From NCBI RefSeq assembly GCF_023091745.1, contig NW_026291482.1, positions 248,001 through 312,000 on the forward strand: a stretch of DNA of 64,000 bases. Reading direction: 5' to 3'. The DNA comes from Budorcas taxicolor. Lineage: Eukaryota > Chordata > Mammalia > Artiodactyla > Bovidae. The first letter of the stretch is position 1. Every line of letters starts with the position of its first letter. This document shows, in pieces, positions 1-9,073 of this stretch. The notes under the pieces were generated by a model, which searched no databases, was not told the DNA's origin, and saw only the letters and a list, made by a program, of their open reading frames with translations. A program made the translations under genes and the position numbers.

Positions 1-97
1 TAGGGGACCTCTCGGGATTCCTCTCCCGTCCATGCCGGGGCCTCAGTCCTTGTGTGGAGTCGGGGCCGGAACCTGAGTATTCCTCTCCAGTGTTGCC
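1..97. repeat. Partial satellite monomer at left edge
   Basis: This is the last 97 bp of a monomer, from the conserved TAGGGGACCTCTCGGG block up to the CC of the next CCATGG. It matches the same part of every later unit, for example 817-913. It carries the variant CCTGAGTATTCC, shared with the end of unit 1 (near 890) and with 29397-29406. The window was cut inside the array, so the true array edge lies further left. Confidence 0.95.
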
Positions 98-161
98 ATG
101 GATCTTGGGGTGCTTCTGAGTCTCCCCAGGGGAGTCAGGCCTCGTCTCGAATGGGGGCATG

Positions 162-296
162 CACGTGCGCTTTCCTCCCGAGCTGCAGCAGTAGTGTCAC
201 GCTTCCTGTCACGTGGATCAAGGGATCTGTGGCTTTCCCTCGAGGCTGTCCCTCGAGGCTTTCCCACGAGGCTTTCCCACAGGGCTGTGCCACGTG
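162..296. other. Three CACGTG palindromes per monomer
   Basis: Canonical E-box palindromes CACGTG lie at 162-167, 210-215 and 291-296 in unit 1, at spacings of 48 and 81 bp, and recur in nearly every monomer. That gives well over 200 copies in the window. CACGTG is the known core site of bHLH-zipper factors such as USF and MYC/MAX, whose binding is blocked by CpG methylation. Nothing here shows that the sites are used. They may simply be part of the repeat, and occasional copies are mutated, for example at 18906 (CACCTG). Confidence 0.5.
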
Positions 297-305
297 CCAC
301 CTTGG
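228..305. repeat. 13-bp tandem subrepeat inside the monomer
   Basis: Six consecutive 13-mers can be read at 228-240, 241-253, 254-266, 267-279, 280-292 and 293-305. The two central ones are identical (CGAGGCTTTCCCA). The flanking ones are degenerate (CGAGGCTGTCCCT on the left, CAGGGCTGTGCCA on the right). The first two junctions create paired palindromes CCTCGAGG at 238-245 and 251-258. The same run occurs at the matching place in every monomer. It is the site of the 13-bp loss in the 803-bp monomers and of the AAGATG variant in another subfamily, so it is the most length-unstable part of the unit. Confidence 0.9.
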
Positions 306-415
306 TGTGAGTCGATCCTCGGCGTGAAAGACGAGCCGGTGAAGGGAAAAGAGGTTCCTCTGGAATGGACTGAGACATCTGGGGGACTCTTGGAATGGTG
401 GCACGACCCTGGAGT

Positions 416-750
416 TCCTCTCGCCGTTCCTGTTGAGAGGGCCTCCTCTTGAGATGCGACGGGAATGCCGGGAACTCTTTCCCGACGAAGCAGGGAAAGG
501 ATCCCTCATCTCGAGCTACGAGGCGGAAACGGGGCTCCTCTGGATGTGGGCGGGACCCTCGTGATTCCTCTCGAGTGGAGACGGGTATGTCGGGCAACTT
601 CTTGATTTGCACCAAGGGTGTGAAGGACCCTTTCGAAGTTCCAGAGGGGAGGTGTGGTCAGCCTCGAGAGGCCTCAGCGGAAATGGGCCTCATCTCGCCT
701 GGAGGGGAGAACCTCCTGGATTTTCTCGAGTTGCGGCAGGTCTTCTCGAG
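416..750. repeat. Degenerate ~31-bp subrepeats forming the monomer
   Basis: Copies of a core resembling TCCTCTCGAG recur at about 416, 444, 476, 506, 536, 566, 599, 628, 659, 690 and 721. Most spacings are 28-33 bp, with runs of exactly 30 or 31. A further copy at 741 breaks the period with a ~20-bp step. Each core is usually followed by a G-rich stretch such as GCGACGGGAAC. About 26 such blocks would fill 816 bp. An internal 31-bp subrepeat is an established property of bovine 1.715 satellite and cervid satellite I, and is the main reason for the family call. Alignment of the most diverged blocks is by eye. Confidence 0.8.
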
Positions 751-913
751 TTACGACGGGGCCCTCAGGGACCCGCTCTGGTGGCCTCAGGAAAGGCCAG
801 TCCCCATGCGAGTTGCTAGGGGACCTCTCGGGATTCCTCTCCCGTCCATGCCGGGGCCTCAGTCCTTGTGTGGAGTCGGGGCCGGAACCTGAGTATTCCT
901 CTCCAGTGTTGCC

Positions 914-3900
914 ATGGATCTTGGGGTGCTTCTGAGTCTCCCCAGGGGAGTCAGGCCTCGTCTCGAATGGGGGCATGCACGTGCGCTTTCCTCCCGAGCT
1001 GCAGCAGTAGTGTCACGCTTCCTGTCACGTGGATCAAGGGATCTGTGGCTTTCCTTGGAGGCTGACCCTCGAGGCTTTCCCACGAGGCTTTCCCACAGGG
1101 CTGTGCCACGTGCCACCTTGGTGTGAGTCGATCCTCGGCGTGAAAGACGAGCCGGTGAAGGGAAAAGAGGTTCCTCTGGAATGGACTGAGACATCTGGGG
1201 GACTCTTGGAATGGTGGCACGACCCTGGAGTTCCTCTCGCCGTTCCTGTTGAGAGGGCCTCCTCTTGAGATGCGACGGGAACGCCGGGAACTCTTTCCCG
1301 ACGAAGCAGGGAAAGGATCCCTCATCTCGAGCTACGAGGCGGAAACGGGGCTCCTCTGGATGTGGGCGGGACCCTCGTGATTCCTGTCGAGCTGGAGACG
1401 GGTATGTCGGGGAACTTCTTGATTTGCACCAAGGGTGTGAAGGACCCTTTCGAAGTTCCAGAGGGGAGGTGTGATCACCCTCGAGACGCCTCAGCGGAAA
1501 TGGGCCTCATCTCGCCTGGAGGGGAGAACCTCCTGGATTTTCTCGAGTTGCGGCAGGTCTTCTCGAGTTACGACGGGGACCTCAGGGAGCCGCTCTGGTG
1601 GCCTCAGGAAAGGCCAGTCCCCATGCGAGTTGCTAGGGGACCTCTCGGGATTCCTCTCCCGTCCATGCCGGGGCCTCAGTCCTTGTGTGGAGTCGGGGCC
1701 GGAACCTGAGGATTCCTCTCCAGTGTTGCCATGGATCTTGGGGTGCTTCTGAGTCTCCCCAGGGGAGTCAGGCCTCGTCTCGAGTGGGGGCATGCACGTG
1801 CGCTTTCCTCCCGAGCTGCAGCAGTAGTGTCACGCTTCCTGTCACGTGGATCAAGGGATCTGTGGCTTTCCCTCGAGGCTGTCCCTCGAGGCTTTCCCAC
1901 GAGGCTTTCCCACAGGGCTGTGCCACGTGCCACCTTGGTGTGAGTCGATCCTCGGCGTGAAAGACGTGCCGGTGAAGCGAAAAGAGGTTCCTCTGGAATG
2001 GACTGAGACATCTGGGGGACTCTTGGAATGGTGGCACGACCCTGGAGTTCCTCTCGCCGTTCCTGTTGAGAGGGCCTCCTCTTGAGATGCGACAGGAACG
2101 CCGGGAACTCTTTCCCGACGAAGCAGGGAAAGGATCCCTCATCTCGAGCTACGAGGCGGAAACGGGGCTCCTCTGGATGTGGGCGGGACCCTCGTGATTC
2201 CTCTCGAGTGGAGACGGGTATGTCGGGGAACTTCTTGATTTGCAGCAAGGGTGTGAAGGAGCCTTTCGAAATTCCAGAGGTGAGGTGTGATCCGCCTCGA
2301 GACACCTCAGCGGAAATGGGCCTCATCTCGCCTGGAGGGGGAACCTCCTGGATTTTCTCGAGTTGCGGCAGGTCTTCTCGAGTTACGACGGGGACCTCAG
2401 GGACCCGCTCTGGTGGCCTCAGGAAAGGCCAGTCCCCATGCGAGTTGCTAGGGGACCTCTCGGGATTCCACTCCCGTCCATGCCGGGGCCTCAGTCCTTG
2501 TGTGGAGTCGGAGCCGTAACCTGAGGATTCCTCTCCAGTGTTGCCATGGATCTTGGGGTGCTTCTGAGTCTCCCCAGGGGAGTCAGGCCTCGTCTCGAGT
2601 GGGGGCATGCACGTGCGCTTTCCTCCCGAGCTGCAGCAGTAGTGTCACGCTTCCTGTCACGTGGATCAAGGGATCTGTGGCTTTCCCTCGAGGCTGTCCC
2701 TCGAGGCTTTCCCACGAGGCTTTCCCACAGGGCTGTGCCACGTGCCACCTTGGTGTGAGTCGATCCTCGGCGTGAAAGACGAGCCGGTGAAGGGAAAAGA
2801 GGTTCCTCTGGAATGGACTGAGACATCTGGGGGACTCTTGGAATGGTGGCACGACCCTGGAGTTCTTCTCGCCGTTCCTGTTGAGAGGGCCTCCTCTTGA
2901 GATGCGACGGGAACGCCGGGAACTCTTTCCCGACGAAGCAGGGAAAGGATCCCTCATCTCGAGCTACGAGGCGGAAACGGGGCTCCTCTGGATGTGGGCG
3001 GGACCCTCGTGATTCCTGTCGAGCTGGAGACGGGTATGTCGGGGAACTTCTTGATTTGCACCAAGGGTGTGAAGGACCCTTTCGAAGTTCCAGAGGGGAG
3101 GTGTGATCACCCTCGAGACGCCTCAGCGGAAATGGGCCTCATCTCGCCTGGAGGGGAGAACCTCCTGGATTTTCTCGAGTTGCGGCAGGTCTTCTCGAGT
3201 TACGACGGGGACCTCAGGGACCCGCTCTGGTGGCCTCAGGAAAGGCCAGTCCCCATGCGAGTTGCTAGGGGACCTCTCGGGATTCCTCTCCCGTCCATGC
3301 CGGGGCCTCAGTCCTTGTGTGGAGTCGGGTTCGGAACCTGAGGATTCCTCTCCAGTGTTGCCATGGATCTTGGGGTGCTTCTGAGTCTCCCCAGGGGAGT
3401 CAGGCCTCGTCTCGAGTGGGGGCATGCACGTGCGCTTTCCTCCCGAGCTGCAGCAGTAGTGTCACGCTTCCTGTCACGTGGATCAAGGGATCTGTGGCTT
3501 TCCCTCGAGGCTGTCCCTCGAGGCTTTCCCACGAGGCTTTCCCACAGGGCTGTGCCACGTGCCACCTTGGTGTGAGTCGATCCTCGGCGTGAAAGACGAG
3601 CCGGTGAAGCGAAAAGAGGTTCCTCTGGAATGGACTGAGACATCTGGGGGACTCTTGGAATGGTGGCACGACCCTGGAGTTCCTCTCGCCGTTCCTGTTG
3701 AGAGGGCCTCCTCTTGAGATGCGACAGGAACGCCGGGAACTCTTTCCCGACGAAGCAGGGAAAGGATCCCTCATCTCGAGCTACGAGGCGGAAACGGGGC
3801 TCCTCTGGATGTGGGCGGGACCCTCGTGATTCCTCTCGAGTGGAGACGGGTATGTCGGGGAACTTCTTGATTTGCAGCAAGGGTGTGAAGGAGCCTTTCG

Positions 3901-4177
3901 AAATTCCAGAGGTGAGGTGTGATCCGCCTCGAGACACCTCAGCGGAAATGGGCCTCATCTCGCCTGGAGGGGGAACCTCCTGGATTTTCTCGAGTTGCGG
4001 CAGGTCTTCTCGAGTTACGACGGGGACCTCAGGGACCCGCTCTGGTGGCCTCAGGAAAGGCCAGTCCCCATGCGAGTTGCTAGGGGACCTCTCGGGATTC
4101 CTCTCCCGTCCATGCCGGGGCCTCAGTCCTTGTGTGGAGTCGGGGCCGGAACCTGAGGATTCCTCTCCAGTGTTGCC
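914..4177. repeat. Higher-order repeat: 1632-bp dimer, two copies
   Basis: Units 2-3 (914-2545) and units 4-5 (2546-4177) are two copies of a dimer. In each copy the first monomer is 817 bp, with an extra base in CCTGTCGAGCTGGAG (near 1384 and 3016) and the variant GTGATCACCC. The second is 815 bp, with one G-A step lost in CTGGAGGGGGAACC (near 2333 and 3965). Its other variants are TTGCAGCAAGG and GGTGAAGCGAAAAG. The +1 and -1 changes cancel, so the dimer keeps the 1632-bp period. The copies differ at scattered points; unit 2 alone has CTTGGAGGCTGACC near 1055. Adjacent monomers differ more than monomers two apart, which defines a higher-order repeat. Confidence 0.88.
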
Positions 4178-7100
4178 ATGGATCTTGGGGTGCTTCTGAG
4201 TCTCCCCAGGGGAGTCAGGCCTCGTCTCGAGTGGGGGCATGCACGTGCGCTTTCCTCCCGAGCTGCAGCAGTAGTGTCACGCTTCCTGTCACGTGGATCA
4301 AGGGATCTGTGGCTTTCCCTCGAGGCTGTCCCTCGAGGCTTTCCCACGAGGCTTTCCCACAGGGCTGTGCCACGTGCCACCTTGGTGTGAGTCGATCCTC
4401 GGCGTGAAAGACGAGCCGGTGAAGGGAAAAGAGGTTCCTCTGGAATGGACTGAGACATCTGGGGGACTCTTGGAATGGTGGCACGACCCTGGAGTTCCTC
4501 TCGCCGTTCCTGTTGAGAGGGTCTCCTCTTCAGATGCGACGGGAACGCCGGGAACTCTTTCCCGACGAAGCAGGGAAAGGATCCCTCATCTCGAGCTACG
4601 AGGCGGAAACGGGGCTCCTCTGGATGTGGGCGGGACCCTCGTGATTCCTCTCGAGTGGAGACGGGTATGTCGGGGAACTTCTTGATTTGCACCAAGGGTG
4701 TGAAGGACCCTTTCGAAGTTCCAGAGGTGAGGTGTGATCAGCCTCGAGACGCCTCATCGGAAATGGGCCTCATCTCGCCTGGAGGGGAGAACCTCCTGGA
4801 TTTTCTCGAGTTGCGGCAGGTCTTCCCGAGTTACGAAGGGGACCTCAGGGACCCGCTCTGGTGGCCTCAGGAAAGGCCAGTCCCCATGCGAGTTGCTAGG
4901 GGACCTCTCGGGATTCCTCTCCCGTCCATGCCGGGGCCTCAGTCCATGTGTGGAGTCGGGGCCGGAACCTGAGAATTCCTCTCCAGTGTTGCCATGGATC
5001 TTGGGTTGCTTCTGAGTCTCCCCAGGGGAGTCAGGCCTCGTCTCGAGTGGGGACATGCACGTGCCCTTTCCTCCCGAGCTGCAGCTGTAGTGTCACGCTT
5101 TCTTTCACGTGGATCAAGGGATCTGTGGCTTTCCCTCGAGGCTGTCCCTCGAGGCTTTCCCATGAGGCTTTCCCACAGGTCTGTGCCACGTGCCACTTTG
5201 GTGTGAGTCGATCCTCTTCGTGAAAGACGAGCCAGTGAAGGGAAAAGAGGTTCCTCTGGAATGGACTGAGACATCTGGGGGACTCTTGGAATGATGGCAC
5301 GACCCTGAAGTTCCTCTCGCCGTTCCTGTTGAGAGGGCCTCCTCTTGAGATGCGACGGGAACGCCGGGAACTCTTTCCCGACGAAGCAGGGAAAGGATCC
5401 CTCATCTCGAGCTACGAGGCGGAAACGGGGCTCCTCTGGATGTGGGCGGGACCCTCGTGATTCCTCTCGAGTGGAGACGGGTATGTCGGGGAACTTCTTG
5501 ATTTGCAGCAAGGGTGTGAAGGACCCTTTCGAAGTTCCAGAGGGGAGGTGTGATCAGCCTCGAGACGCCTCAGCGGAAATGGGCCTCATCTCGCCTGGAG
5601 GGGAGAACCTCCTGGATTTTCTCGAGTTGCGGCAGGTCTTCTCGAGTTACGACGGGGACCTCAGGGACCCGCTCTGGTGGCCTCAGGAAAGGCCAGTCCC
5701 CATGCGAGTTGCTAGGGGACCTCTCGGGATTCCTCTCCCGTCCATGCCGGGGCCTCAGTCCTTGTGTGGAGCCGGGGCCGGAACCTGAGGATTCCTCTCC
5801 AGTGTTGCCATGGATCTTGGGGTGCTTCTGAGTCTCCCCAGGGGAGTCAGGCCTCGTCTCGAGTGGGGGCATGCACGTGCGCTTTCCTCCCGAGCTGCAG
5901 CAGTAGTGTCACGCTTCCTGTCACGTGGATCAAGGGATCTGTGGCTTTCCCTCGAGGCTGTCCCTCGAGGCTTTCCCACGAGGCTTTCCCACAGGGCTGT
6001 GCCACGTGCCACCTTGGTGTGAGTCGATCCTCGGCGTGAAAGACGAGCCGGTGAAGGGAAAAGAGGTTCCTCTGGAATGGACTGAGACATCTGGGGGACT
6101 CTTGGAATGGTGGCACGACCCTGGAGTTCCTCTCGCCGTTCCTGTTGAGAGGGCCTCCTCTTCAGATGCGACGGGAACGCCGGGAACTCTTTCCCGACGA
6201 AGCAGGGAAAGGATCCCTCATCTCGAGCTACGAGGCGGAAACGGGGCTCCTCTGGATGTGGGCGGGACCCTCGTGATTCCTCTCGAGTGGAGACGGGTAT
6301 GTCGGGGAACTTGTTGATTTGCACCAAGGGTGTGAAGGACCGATTCGAAGTTCCAGAGGTGAGGTGTGATCAGCCTCGAGACGCCTCAGCGGAAATGGGC
6401 CTCATCTCGCCTGTAGGGGAGAACCTCCTGGATTTTCTCGAGTTGCGGCAGGTCTTCCCGAGTTACGAAGGGGACCTCAGGGACCCGCTCTGGTGGCCTC
6501 AGGAAAGGCCAGTCCCCATGCGAGTTGCTAGGGGACCTCTCGGGATTCCTCTCCCGTCCATGCCGGGGCCTCAGTCCATGTGTGGAGTCGGGGCCGGAAC
6601 CTGAGAATTCCTCTCCAGTGTTGCCATCGATCTTGGGGTGCTTCTGAGTCTCCCCAGGGGAGTCAGGCCTCGTCTCGAGTGGGGGCATGCACGTGCCCTT
6701 TCCTCCCGAGCTGCAGCTGTAGTGTCACGTTTTCTGTCACGTGGATCAAGGGATCTGTGGCTTTCCCTCGAGGCTGTCCCTCGAGGCTTTCCCATGAGGC
6801 TTTCCCACAGGGCTGTGCCACGTGCCACTTTGGTGTGAGTCGATCCTCGGCATGAAAGACGAGCCAGTGAAGGGAAAAGAGGTTCCTCTGGAATGGACTG
6901 AGACATCTGGGGGACTCTTGGAATGGTGGCACGACCCTGGAGTTCCTCTCGCCGTTCATGTTGAGAGGGCCTCCTCTTGAGATGCGACGGGAACGCCGGG
7001 AACTCTTTCCCGACGAAGCAAGGAAAGGATCCCTCATCTCGAGCTACGAGGCGGAAACGGGGCTCCTCTGGATGTGGGCGGGACCCTCGTGATTCCTCTC

Positions 7101-7440
7101 GAGTGGAGACGGGTATGTCGGGGAACTTCTTGATTTGCACCAAGGGTGTGAAGGACCCTTTCGAAGTTCCAGAGGTGAGGTGTGATCAGCCTCGAGACGC
7201 CTCAGCGGAAATGGGCCTCATCTCGCCTGGAGGGGAGAACCTTCTGGATTTTCTCGAGTTCGGCAGGTCTTCTCGAGTTAAGAAGGGGACCTCAGGGACC
7301 CGCTCTGGTGGCCTCAGGGAAGGCCAGTCCCCATGCGAGTTGCTAGGGGACCTCTCGGGATTCCTCTCCCGTCCATGCCGGGGCCTCAGTCCTTGTGTGG
7401 AGTCGGGTCCGGAACCTGAGGATTCCTCTCCAGTGTTGCC
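4178..7440. repeat. Higher-order repeat: second 1632-bp dimer type
   Basis: Units 6-7 (4178-5809) and 8-9 (5810-7440) repeat with a 1632-bp offset. Units 6 and 8 share CTCTTCAGATGCG in place of CTCTTGAGATGCG, and both end with GAGAATTCC. This creates the only two EcoRI GAATTC sites I noticed in the window (4973-4978 and 6605-6610). Units 7 and 9 share CTGCAGCTGTAG, ACGTGCCCTTTCC and CCCATGAGGC. Unit 9 (6626) is 815 bp because a G is missing in GAGTTCGGCAGG near 7260, and it has ATCGAT in place of the usual ATGGAT at the anchor. Confidence 0.85.
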
Positions 7441-9073
7441 ATGGATCTTGGGGTGCTTCTGAGTCTCCCCAGGGGAGTCAGGCCTCGTCTCGAGTGGGGG
7501 CATGCACGTGCGCTTTCCTCCCGAGCTGCAGCAGTAGTGTCACGCTTCCTGTCACGTGGTTCAAGGGATCTGTGGCTTTCCCTCGAGGCTGTCCCTCGAG
7601 GCTTTCCCACGAGGCTTTCCCACAGGGCTGTGCCACGTGCCACCTTGGTGTGAGTCGATCCTCGGCGTGAAAGACGAGCCGGTGAAGCGAAAAGAGGTTC
7701 CTCTGGAATGGACTGAGACATCTGGGGGACTCTTGGAATGGTGGCACGACCCTGGAGTTCCTCTCGCCGTTCCTGTTGAGAGGGCCTTCTCTTGAGATGC
7801 GACGGGAACGCCCGGAACTCTTTCCCGACCAAGAAGGGAAAGGATCCCTCATCTCGAGCTACGAGGCGGAAACTAGGGCTCCTCTGGATGTGGGCGGGAC
7901 CCTCGTGATTCCTCTCGAGTGGAGACGGGTATGTCGGGGAACTTCTTGATTTGCACCAAGGGTGTGAAGGACCCTTTCGAAGTTCCAGAGGGGAGGTGTG
8001 ATCAGCCTCGAGACGCCTCAGCGGAAATGGGCCTCATCTCGCCTGGAGGGGAGAACCTCCTGGATTTTCTCGAGTTGCGGCAGGTCTTCTCGAGTTACGA
8101 CGGGGACCTCAGGGACCCGCTCTGGTGGCCTCAGGAAAGGCCAGTCCCCATGCGAGTTGCTAGGGGACCTCTCGGGATTCCTCTCCCGTCCATGCCGGGG
8201 CCTCAGTCCTTGTGTGGAGTCGGGGCCGGAAGCTGAGGATTCCTCTCCAGTGTTGCCATGGATCTTGGGGTGCTTCTGAGTCTCCCCAGGGGAGTCAGGC
8301 CTCGTCTCGAGTGGGGGCATGCACGTGCGCTTTCCTCCCGATCCGCAGCAGTAGTGTCACGCTTCCTGTCACGTGGATCAAGGGATCTGTGGCTTTCCCT
8401 CGAGGCTGTCCCTCGAGGCTTTCCCAGGAGGCTCTCCCACAGGGCTGTGCCACGTGCCACCTTGGTGTGAGTCGATCCTCGGCGTGAAAGACGAGCCGGT
8501 GAAGGGAAAAGAGGTTCCTCTGGAATGGACTGAGACATCTGGGGGACTCTTGGAATGGTGGCACGACCCTGGAGTTCCTCTCGCCGTTCCTGTTGAGAGG
8601 GCCTCCTCTTGAGATGCGACGGGAACGCCGGGAACTCTTTCCCGACGAAGCAGGGAAAGGATCCCTCATCTCGAGCTACGAGGCGGAAACGGGGCTCCTC
8701 TGGATGTGGGCGGGACCCTCGTGATTCCTCTCGAGTGGAGACGGGTATGTCGGGGAACTTCTTGATTTGCACCAAGGGTGTGAAGGACCCTTTCGAAGTT
8801 CCAGAGGTGACGTGTGATCAGCCTCGAGACGCCTCAGCGGAAATGGGCCTCATCTCGCCTGGAGGGGAGAACCTCCTGGATTTTCTCGAGTTGCGGCAGG
8901 TCTTCTCGAGTTACGAAGGGGACCTCAGGGACCCGCTCTGGTGGCCTCAGGAAAGGCCAGTCCCCATGCGAGTTGCTAGGGGACCTCTCGGGATTCCTCT
9001 CCCGTCCATGCCGGGGCCTCAGTCCTTGTGTGGAGTCGGGGCCGGAACCTGAGGATTCCTCTCCAGTGTTGCC
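7441..9073. repeat. Satellite units 10-11, including an 817-bp monomer
   Basis: Unit 10 (7441-8257) is 817 bp owing to an inserted base in GGAAACTAGGGCTCC near 7874. It also carries CGCCCGGAAC and CCGACCAAGAAGGG near 7810-7835 and the GAAGCGAAAAG variant otherwise seen in units 3 and 5, so it looks like a descendant of that dimer. Unit 11 (8258-9073) is a regular 816-bp copy with GATCCGCAGCAG at 8341, which destroys the PstI site. No period longer than one monomer is obvious here. Confidence 0.8.

Larger units (their letters stand above)
98..913. repeat. Reference satellite monomer (unit 1)
   Basis: First complete 816-bp copy, used here as a map for all others. Landmarks: NcoI CCATGG 96-101, SphI GCATGC 157-162, PstI CTGCAG 183-188, BamHI GGATCC 499-504, and seven XhoI CTCGAG sites at 239, 252, 510, 570, 663, 725 and 745. 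CACGTG occurs at 162, 210 and 291. A 13-bp tandem run lies at 228-305, and the remainder is built from degenerate ~31-bp subrepeats. Most landmarks recur every 816 bp, so single-site enzymes such as BamHI or NcoI would release an ~0.8-kb ladder. Unit 1 has its own variants, including GGCAACTT near 594, GGTGTGGTCAGCC near 651 and GGGGCCCTC near 759. No protein is proposed for it. Confidence 0.95.

Noticed and set aside
238..258. Hairpin or cruciform from paired CCTCGAGG palindromes
   Set aside because: The two octamers are each self-complementary and arise from the 13-bp tandem run; arms this short do not justify calling a functional structure.
628..650. Possible CENP-B box near TTTCGAAGTTCCAG
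   Set aside because: The required pattern TTCG-4N-A-2N-CGGG is not met: after TTCGAAGT the next base is T and no CGGG follows at the right distance. I found no match on either strand by eye, though a computed motif scan would be decisive.
449..892. 147-codon plus-strand frame recurring every monomer
   Set aside because: Same reason as above: a shadow of the repeat. Overlapping open frames in other phases, no codon-usage or synonymous-change signal, and stops or shifts appear freely in some units (for example the early stop near 35008).
1676..2608. 310-codon open frame on the minus strand, repeated at 3308-4240, and ~190-codon frames on the minus strand in almost every monomer
   Set aside because: It lies wholly in satellite, spans more than one monomer, and exists because 816 is divisible by 3 and stops are rare in this GC-rich repeat. 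Similar long frames occur on both strands, and single-base indels shift the frame between units with no sign of constraint. The products are Arg/Ser/Pro-rich with no recognisable domain.
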